NCBI GenBank assembly: GCA_905235135.1
Contig: CAJOKR010000045.1
Coordinates: 1-35,220, forward strand
Reading direction: 5' to 3'
DNA length: 35,220 nucleotides
DNA from: an uncultured Bacteroidales bacterium
GTDB taxonomy: Bacteria > Bacteroidota > Bacteroidia > Bacteroidales > WCHB1-69
Shown here: one piece after another, positions 30,564-35,220 of the stretch
Layout of the letters: every line of letters begins with the position of its first letter
Position numbering within the stretch: position 1 is the stretch's first letter
Made by a program: the position numbers and the translations under genes
Notes under the pieces: model-generated
What the model saw: only the letters and a program-made list of their open reading frames with translations
What the model was told of the DNA's origin: nothing
The model's database searches: none

Positions 30564-31463
30564 ATGGACCAACCGAGAATCGTGCGCGAGCTGCAGCTGC
30601 TGATGCTCCTCGCCAACAACCGATACATGAACAAGAAGGAGATCTGCGAGCGTTTCGGCTTCTGCGAGCGGACCTTCTTCCGCTACATCGACACCTTCCG
30701 CGAGGCGGGTTTCGCCGTCAAGAAGAACGCCTACAACGCCTATCGCATCGACACGGCCGCCAACAAGATGTCGCGGCATCTCAGCGAGCTGCTCCACTTC
30801 TCCGAAGAGGAGGAACTGGTGCTGCGCGCCGCCATCGACTCCATCGAGTCGGACACCAAATCCAAAGAACTGCTAAAGAAGAAGTTGTACGCTGTCTATG
30901 ACTACAAGGTGATCACCGACATGGGGGTAAGCAAGCGCACGCAGCGCACCATCCATGAGTTGACGACCGCCATCGAAAGGCATCGGCAGGCGGTGCTGGT
31001 GGGATACCGGTCGGCACACAGCAACACCACCACCGACCGCCTGGTGGAGCCCTACGCCTTCACCTCCGGCCACGACCAGGTCTGGTGCTACGAGCCCGAG
31101 TCGAAGATGGTGAAGACCTTCAAGGTGGCGCGCATCGGGCGTGTGGAGGTGCTGGAGACGGGCTGGCGTTACGAGGAGAAACACGAGACCGGCTACGTCG
31201 ATATTTTCCGGTTGCACGGCACGCAGCGGTTTCCGGTGCGCCTGCGTCTCTCCACCCGCGCCGCGAGCCTGCTGACGGAGGAATACCCCCTGTCGGAGCC
31301 CTGTCTGAAGGCGGAGGAGGGCGGCCGCTACCTGTTGGAGACGGAGGTCTGCCGCCTGGAGGGCGTCACCCGTTTCATCCTGGGCCTCTACGACGACGTG
31401 GAGATCCTCGGCGGGGAGGATCTCCGGTCGCATGTGCGGTATCGGGTGCAGATGATGAAGTGA
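30564..31463 (+). CDS. WYL-domain transcriptional regulator (BrxR/CapW-like)
   Basis: A 299-residue regulator. The N-terminal winged HTH (about residues 4-65: RIVRELQLLMLLANNRYMNKKEICERFGFCERTFFRYID) precedes a helical linker. A WYL-type ligand domain (about 130-205) keeps VGYRSAHSNTTTDRLVEPYAF and DQVWCYEPESKMVKTFKVARIGRVEVL, and a WCX-like C-terminal domain (about 210-299) completes it. In the WYL family this arrangement senses nucleotides or DNA fragments and often controls phage-defence operons (BrxR, CapW). The ATG at 30564 lies 25 bases after the -7 box; a TTG upstream overlaps the promoter and was rejected. It is the left member of the island described here. Confidence 0.88.
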   Translation: MDQPRIVRELQLLMLLANNRYMNKKEICERFGFCERTFFRYIDTFREAGFAVKKNAYNAYRIDTAANKMSRHLSELLHFSEEEELVLRAAIDSIESDTKSKELLKKKLYAVYDYKVITDMGVSKRTQRTIHELTTAIERHRQAVLVGYRSAHSNTTTDRLVEPYAFTSGHDQVWCYEPESKMVKTFKVARIGRVEVLETGWRYEEKHETGYVDIFRLHGTQRFPVRLRLSTRAASLLTEEYPLSEPCLKAEEGGRYLLETEVCRLEGVTRFILGLYDDVEILGGEDLRSHVRYRVQMMK

Positions 31464-31472
31464 GAGGGGAGG

Positions 31473-31592
31473 GGTTATGGTTTAAGGTTTAAGGTTTAAG
31501 GGTTAAGGTTTAAGGGTTAAGGTTTAAGGTTTAAGGGTTAAGGTTTAAGGGTTAAGGTTTAAGGGTTAAAGGATTATGGGTTAAGGGGTTAG
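31473..31592. repeat. (GGTTTAA)n heptamer array
   Basis: From 31479 to 31569 thirteen 7-base units follow each other without a slip, each GGTTTAA or GGGTTAA. Looser units continue to 31592. It fills the gap between the converging WYL and glycine-zipper genes; the stop codon of the latter (31589-31591) lies in it. Confidence 0.9.
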
Positions 31593-32278
31593 AAGGAGAC
31601 GGAGATGCCGTTGCCTTTGATTTGGACGCGGCGCATGAGTTCGCCGCCCTGCTTGATGTGGACGTTGCCCACGATGTTGAGCACGACGGCGGCCACTCCG
31701 CAGGCGTACATGATGGCGCTTCCCGCGATGGCGATTCCTAAGCCGCTGTCGGCATCCCGTGTCGCCAGGCCTGCGCCGAGAAGAGCTCCGCCGGCCGCTC
31801 CGCCGGCGCCGAGAAGAGCTCCGCCGGCCGCTCCGCCGGCGCCGATCACGATGATGGAAGCGAGTTTCTCTTTCGCCCCTCGTTCGATCAGTGCTCCGCT
31901 CTCATGGAAGAGGTCCTCGAGGGTAGGCCCGTTTTCGCCGTATTTCCGGACTTCCTCCTCTTTGGCGGCCTTGGCTTGCGCCCGTTTGGCTTTTGCTGCG
32001 AGGTTTTGCTGGGCCAGTTCCTGCCATTTCGCGGCTTCGTGTTCGTCTTTGGGCACGCCCTTGCCTTCCGAGTAGAGTTCGTAAAGTTGGTAGCCCGACA
32101 GCGCGTCCCCGCTCAGGGCGAGCTGCTTGTAGAAATTCACGGCTCCGGCCGTGTCGCCGGCGATAAGCATCCGATGGGCCTCTTTCCTGTAGGTGTCCAG
32201 CGAATCCGCCGGGATGTTCTGGGCGAAGGCGGCTGTCCAAAGGAGGCAGCACACAATTGCGATTGCTTTTTTCATCAT
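31589..32278 (-). CDS. Exported Sel1-repeat and glycine-zipper protein
   Basis: A 229-residue protein. The signal peptide MMKKAIAIVCCLLWTAAFA is followed by QNIPADSLDTYRKEAHRML. One or two Sel1-like helix pairs follow (AGDTAGAVNFYKQLALSGDALSGYQLYELYSEGKGVPKDEHEAAKWQ). Next is a charged Ala/Lys-rich coiled coil (NLAAKAKRAQAKAAKEEEVRKYG), then a Gly-Ala membrane hairpin. The hairpin holds two identical 11-residue blocks and a second hydrophobic segment (IAIAGSAIMYACGVAAVVLNIVG). Glycine-zipper pairs of this kind can insert in or span membranes. The frame runs 46 codons upstream of 32278, but the ATG there gives the signal peptide. Not assigned to a named family; function unknown. It shares an operator-like site with the WYL gene. 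Confidence 0.7.
   Translation of the reverse strand: MMKKAIAIVCCLLWTAAFAQNIPADSLDTYRKEAHRMLIAGDTAGAVNFYKQLALSGDALSGYQLYELYSEGKGVPKDEHEAAKWQELAQQNLAAKAKRAQAKAAKEEEVRKYGENGPTLEDLFHESGALIERGAKEKLASIIVIGAGGAAGGALLGAGGAAGGALLGAGLATRDADSGLGIAIAGSAIMYACGVAAVVLNIVGNVHIKQGGELMRRVQIKGNGISVSF
31773..31838. repeat. 33-bp tandem duplication in the glycine-zipper segment
   Basis: Two exact 33-base copies (31773-31805 and 31806-31838) and the first bases of a third code for two identical 11-residue blocks of Gly, Ala and Leu. Confidence 0.9.
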
Positions 32279-32369
32279 AACGTTTCTTTTTTTGGGTGAA
32301 TAACTTTGACGGTGCAAAGAAACAACAGGTCGGTGCACAGCGTGTGGCAGTGGCGGGGAAAAATGGTAG

Positions 32370-32384
32370 TGACAGGGAGTGTCA
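32370..32384. promoter_or_regulatory. Second TGACA-N5-TGTCA operator-like site
   Basis: TGACA (32370-32374), GGGAG, TGTCA (32380-32384). It has the same half-sites and spacing as at 30506-30520, and also shares the following G. It lies in the divergent gap between the glycine-zipper gene (weak minus -7, TTTCTTTG, 32315-32322) and the kleisin-like operon (promoter 32423-32452). Confidence 0.55.
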
Positions 32385-32422
32385 GCGGGGGAGGGCAGGG
32401 GAGAGAAATCATACATCCAGAG

Positions 32423-32452
32423 TTGAATTAGTGTATAAAAATGTTATTTTTG
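32423..32452 (+). promoter_or_regulatory. Promoter of the kleisin-like/DUF4062/SMC operon
   Basis: TTG (32423-32425), 19 bases, then TATTTTTG (32445-32452): a very good -33/-7 pair. The ATG follows 40 bases later. Confidence 0.65.
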
Positions 32453-32492
32453 CGGGTTGAACTTATACAAGCATTTGAAAATTTGATGGTTG

Positions 32493-33482
32493 ATGGAGAT
32501 ACTTTCACACTTCAGAACAATAGAAGAGCTTACAAAGACACTCTCGCGAGAACAGGGATTGCTGAGTGAGATGTTTGAGAAACGAAAGCTGATGAAGTTT
32601 CCGGTGGGGGTGGCGTTGGAACTCGTAGGCGGAAACGAGGTTCGACTCAGAAGGCTCGTGGACTATGGGGTGTTGGTCGAAACTGGTAATACAATAGAGA
32701 TAGAGAGTGACTACCTGAACTTCTTCGAGGAGGTGTTGAATGTTAACGAGGAAATCAGTGTGCTGAGCGTTCAGGAGTGTATCAACACGCTGAAAGAGTA
32801 TATCGGATATTTTCTACAAGAGACTAATGCCAATCGAAAAGCTGGATACCAAGATAGTGTGCGGCAACTCCTGAAAAAGACAGGATTCAGAACGCTGAAG
32901 AATGTGGTGGATTTGAAGCGCAATATGGACAATGCGTACAAGCAAGAACCCAACTACATCATCAAGAAAAAGAAACTGCAGAATCTGGATGAGAAAAGCC
33001 ACAGTATCCGTTCCATGATACGGGAATGTGAGAAACTGATGGATAATGAACAGGCGTTCTTTCTGATGGCGAACGACCCACACATGGCCAAGACGTGCAG
33101 TGACGTGAAACACGACTTTATGGAAACGTATCACGCACTTATGGAGATTGACCGGCAAATCATTGTGTATATAAACCAGATTGAACAGCAAAACCAACTT
33201 TACAAGAAGATACGTAAACTGAAATATCTGCAAGACCAGTTGCTCATCAAGACCGACACAAATCTGTTGCAAGTCTTGGAAGAAAACAACCCGCTTTGGA
33301 TGGAATCACGTCAATACAGCAAAATCCGCCTCTCGTTGGAAATGTTGAGGGAGAATGACCATATAGTGGCTGTGCTGAGACGGATAGCTGAACGTAATGG
33401 TCTGAAGAAAACAGCCAGGACAGAAGCCGAACCGCTACGCAGAGGAACTGGTGAACATGATTCAAATAGCCAACGAAGATGA
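32493..33482 (+). CDS. Winged-helix/coiled-coil protein, kleisin-like (possible MksF/JetA analogue); C-terminus frameshifted
   Basis: A 329-residue, largely helical protein. A winged-helix region (about residues 20-75: RKLMKFPVGVALELVGGNEVRLRRLVDYGVLVETGNTIEI) precedes long helices with coiled-coil character (KKKKLQNLDEKSHSIRSMIRECEKLMDN; YINQIEQQNQLYKKIRKLKYLQDQLL). This is the outline of MukF/MksF-type kleisins, but I see no direct family signature. The frame ends at 33482 in an unlikely tail (TARTEAEPLRRGTGEHDSNSQRR). The next frame reads QPGQKPNRYAEELVNMIQIANEDEMPEI and stops at 33498; one A too many in the run 33408-33411 would explain it. The gene is more AT-rich than its left neighbours, so it was probably acquired. 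It leads an operon with a DUF4062 protein and an SMC-like ATPase. Confidence 0.6.
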   Translation: MEILSHFRTIEELTKTLSREQGLLSEMFEKRKLMKFPVGVALELVGGNEVRLRRLVDYGVLVETGNTIEIESDYLNFFEEVLNVNEEISVLSVQECINTLKEYIGYFLQETNANRKAGYQDSVRQLLKKTGFRTLKNVVDLKRNMDNAYKQEPNYIIKKKKLQNLDEKSHSIRSMIRECEKLMDNEQAFFLMANDPHMAKTCSDVKHDFMETYHALMEIDRQIIVYINQIEQQNQLYKKIRKLKYLQDQLLIKTDTNLLQVLEENNPLWMESRQYSKIRLSLEMLRENDHIVAVLRRIAERNGLKKTARTEAEPLRRGTGEHDSNSQRR

Positions 33483-33561
33483 GATGCCGGAGATATAAAA
33501 TCGTGTGGTTTTGGACTACCGTGCGGATTAAGACACGTATCAAAACAATTTCCAATTGATT

Positions 33562-35139
33562 ATGGCACAAATATCCAAAGTGTTTATCAGCAGTGTACAA
33601 CGCGAGTTTGCCAAAGAAAGGCGACTACTTTGCAATTACATCCGCAACGATTCGCTACTTGGTCGTTTCTTTGAGCCTTTCATCTTTGAAGACATGCCCG
33701 CCTCTGAGGTGTCGGCACAAAAAGCGTATCTCACTCAGGCAGCCGAATGCCATGTCTATATTGGCATCTTTGGTACGCAGTATGGCTACGAAGATGCCGA
33801 AGGCGTGTCGCCTACCGAACGTGAATACGACACCGCCACTGCCCACTTCGCCCATAGGCTCACCTATATAATGGACACCGACAAGGCCCGGCATCCCAAA
33901 GAACAGGCTTTTATCAACAAAGTTGAACAGAATGTAATCCGACGGGCATTCACCACATACGAAGAACTTCGCACAGCTGTTTACAACTCGCTCATCGACT
34001 ACCTTATTCGGAAAGAAATCATCCGTCGTGTGCCATTTGATGCCGCAGCCCATCCAGTGGCCACATTCGACGACATCGACCCTGAACGTGTTCGCACTTT
34101 TGTCAACAAAGCCAAGGAGAAACGCAATTTTCCGCTAACCTTTGCCGATGGCGTTGAAAAGATTCTTTCCTCAATTCACGTGCTTACCGACGACGGCCGT
34201 CTGACCAACTCCGCCTTGCTGCTCTTTGCCAAAGACCCGCAACAGTTTCTCCGCACTTCCGAAGTTCGTTGTGCGCAGTTCTACGGCACGAAAGTCGAAA
34301 AACCTATCCGCAACTATCAGGTCTTTACAGGATCGCTATTCGAGATGATTGACAAGGCCGTGGGCTTTGTCATGTCGCGCATTGATGCTCGCGTAGGCAC
34401 CCGCGACCACTCCGTTGACGCACCGGTTGACTATGAACTGCCGGAGAGTGCTGTGGCCGAGGCCATTGCCAATGCGGTGGCTCACCGCGACTATACCAGC
34501 AATGCCAGCGTGCAGGTGATGCTTTTCCGCGATCGCCTTGAAATTTGGAATCCCGGACATCTGCCCGATGGCTTCACCGTGCAGAAACTGCGCGAGATAC
34601 ACTCTTCCGAACCGACAAACCCGGTTATTGCACATCCTCTGTTCCTCGCAGGCTATATTGAGCACCTCGGAACCGGTACAACAGATATGATTACAGCCTG
34701 TGAAGGTTACGGCCTTCGTGCCCCCGAATTCCTCCAAGCCGAAGACTTCCGCACGATTATTTATCGGAAGGAAAAAGAGTCAGACTTCATTGGTGATTTG
34801 TCAGACATTAAAGAAAAAGTAACAGAGCCCGATGAAAAAGTAACAGGGCTTGGCGAAAAAAGTAACAGAGCTCAAACAAAAAATAATAGAGCTCGCTTGA
34901 CGGCCAAGCAACGAAAAGTATTAGAGTTCTGTAATGAGATGCCTCGCACTGCACAAGAAATATTAGAGATGATTGGAGTAAAGTATCAGACAAAAACAGT
35001 TTTTCAGTACACCACCAAACTGGTGCTTTTGGGTGTGCTACGTCCCACCACCACAGCCCCCAACGCCCCCAACCGCAAATACATTACTGCACATGATGAT
35101 GTCTCGGAAGTGGAGGAATCCAAGAAGAGTAAAAGATAA
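33562..35139 (+). CDS. DUF4062 and GHKL-type ATPase (HATPase_c_4) protein
   Basis: A 525-residue protein. The N-terminal DUF4062 domain (residues about 3-115, KVFISSVQREFAKERRLL to GVSPTEREYDTATA) has a TIR/SEFIR-like outline. The middle part (ATFDDIDPERVRTFVNKAKEKRNFPL, then LTNSALLLFAKDPQQFL) and the ATPase part (PESAVAEAIANAVAHRDY, then DRLEIWNPGHLPDGFT and HLGTGTTDMI) are those of the RecG-like/AlbA-associated ATP-binding family. No separate AlbA_2 domain is seen. The end is a low-complexity repeat of EKVTEPDEKVTG type, then a small winged helix (LTAKQRKVLEFCNEMPRTAQEI). Related proteins occur in defence islands; the reaction is unknown. ATT and ATG lie close together; the ATG at 33562 was chosen. 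The next gene starts six bases after its stop. Confidence 0.85.
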   Translation: MAQISKVFISSVQREFAKERRLLCNYIRNDSLLGRFFEPFIFEDMPASEVSAQKAYLTQAAECHVYIGIFGTQYGYEDAEGVSPTEREYDTATAHFAHRLTYIMDTDKARHPKEQAFINKVEQNVIRRAFTTYEELRTAVYNSLIDYLIRKEIIRRVPFDAAAHPVATFDDIDPERVRTFVNKAKEKRNFPLTFADGVEKILSSIHVLTDDGRLTNSALLLFAKDPQQFLRTSEVRCAQFYGTKVEKPIRNYQVFTGSLFEMIDKAVGFVMSRIDARVGTRDHSVDAPVDYELPESAVAEAIANAVAHRDYTSNASVQVMLFRDRLEIWNPGHLPDGFTVQKLREIHSSEPTNPVIAHPLFLAGYIEHLGTGTTDMITACEGYGLRAPEFLQAEDFRTIIYRKEKESDFIGDLSDIKEKVTEPDEKVTGLGEKSNRAQTKNNRARLTAKQRKVLEFCNEMPRTAQEILEMIGVKYQTKTVFQYTTKLVLLGVLRPTTTAPNAPNRKYITAHDDVSEVEESKKSKR

Positions 35140-35145
35140 ACGAAG

Positions 35146-35220
35146 ATGAAGTACCTGAATAAGATCATATTTATCAATAGCGCCAACATCCCGTATGCGG
35201 AGATTTCCGTGGATGGCAAT
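35146..35220 (+). CDS. N-terminus of an SMC-like ATPase, cut by the window end
   Basis: Only 25 codons are present: MKYLNKIIFINSANIPYAE, then ISVDGN. This resembles the first strands of an SMC/Rad50-type head domain, where such a segment leads into the Walker A loop. In Bacteroidales large ATP-binding proteins of this sort begin with INSANIxYAE, then LDGN and a P-loop (recollection). The Walker A itself lies beyond the window. It starts six bases after the DUF4062 gene and surely shares its message. If correct, this makes the operon a condensin-like system; if not, the kleisin idea for the first gene is weakened too. Confidence 0.55.
   Translation, partial: MKYLNKIIFINSANIPYAEISVDGN

Noticed and set aside
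31473..31592. GGTTTAA array taken as a linear-replicon telomere
   Set aside because: It lies between two ordinary genes inside the sequence, and similar 7-base tracts with other units occur at nine further places, so it is one of a family of intergenic tracts.
32493..33498. Naming the first operon gene jetA or mksF
   Set aside because: Only the general build (winged helix plus coiled coils) agrees; no family signature was recognised, so no gene symbol is given.
1..35220. CRISPR array
   Set aside because: No set of 24-40 base repeats with unique spacers of even length. The only regular repeats are the heptamer tracts and the 33-bp duplication within a gene.

Overview
The window comes from a Bacteroidales-type bacterium (phylum Bacteroidota), probably a gut or environmental member known from a genome bin. 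The evidence is the set of lineage-restricted families (DUF2795, DUF3276, DUF3822, DUF4369-thioredoxin, DUF5683, DUF5684-signal peptidase). Almost every intergenic gap also carries a Bacteroidetes-type promoter (-7 TAnnTTTG). Most genes are GC-rich. The exceptions are the target-recognition part of the type III methylase, the gap 24.9-25.6 kb and the gene at 32.5 kb, which are clearly more AT-rich.

Layout: 1-4655 is a type III restriction-modification locus, mod (cut by the window edge and frameshifted) then res. 4719-5782 holds a DUF2795 gene, a PduO-type cobalamin adenosyltransferase and tRNA-Lys. 5881-10527 (minus) is a decaying cluster: an NHLP-type export ABC transporter that has lost both ATP-binding cores, an intact sensor serine phosphatase (CACHE-HAMP-SpoIIE), and an NMT1/THI5-like binding protein broken by a stop codon. 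10706-19148 (plus) is housekeeping: yidC, DUF3276, parA, parB, DUF5683, a TlpA-like lipid/redox thioredoxin protein, dapB, lepB. After a possible 6S-like small RNA and tRNA-Val, 19738-24809 (minus) carries an outer-membrane barrel, pth, rsmD, DUF3822, a pilin-like membrane protein, deoxynucleoside kinase, folK, a small conserved protein and a DUF486 protein. An AT-rich gap of about 0.8 kb with DnaA-box-like 9-mers precedes an XRE regulator. Then come rsgA and htpG (minus) and hicAB (plus).

The right end (30.5-35.2 kb) looks like an accessory, possibly defensive, island. It has a WYL-domain regulator of the BrxR/CapW type, a Sel1/glycine-zipper envelope protein, a winged-helix coiled-coil protein that resembles a kleisin, a DUF4062-ATPase protein, and the first 25 codons of what looks like an SMC-type ATPase. 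The same operator-like inverted repeat (TGACA-N5-TGTCA) lies in the promoter of the WYL gene and between the glycine-zipper gene and the kleisin/SMC operon, so the regulator may control the whole island.

The most striking non-coding signal is a set of ten short intergenic tracts with the same 7-base period but different heptamers, most of them touching a stop or start codon. A second dispersed family is a 28-bp palindrome with GTAGAGACG-like arms. Several ORFs have one-base frameshifts, including conserved htpG, so some disruptions may be sequencing errors; the two ATPase-core deletions in the NHLP transporter cannot be explained that way.
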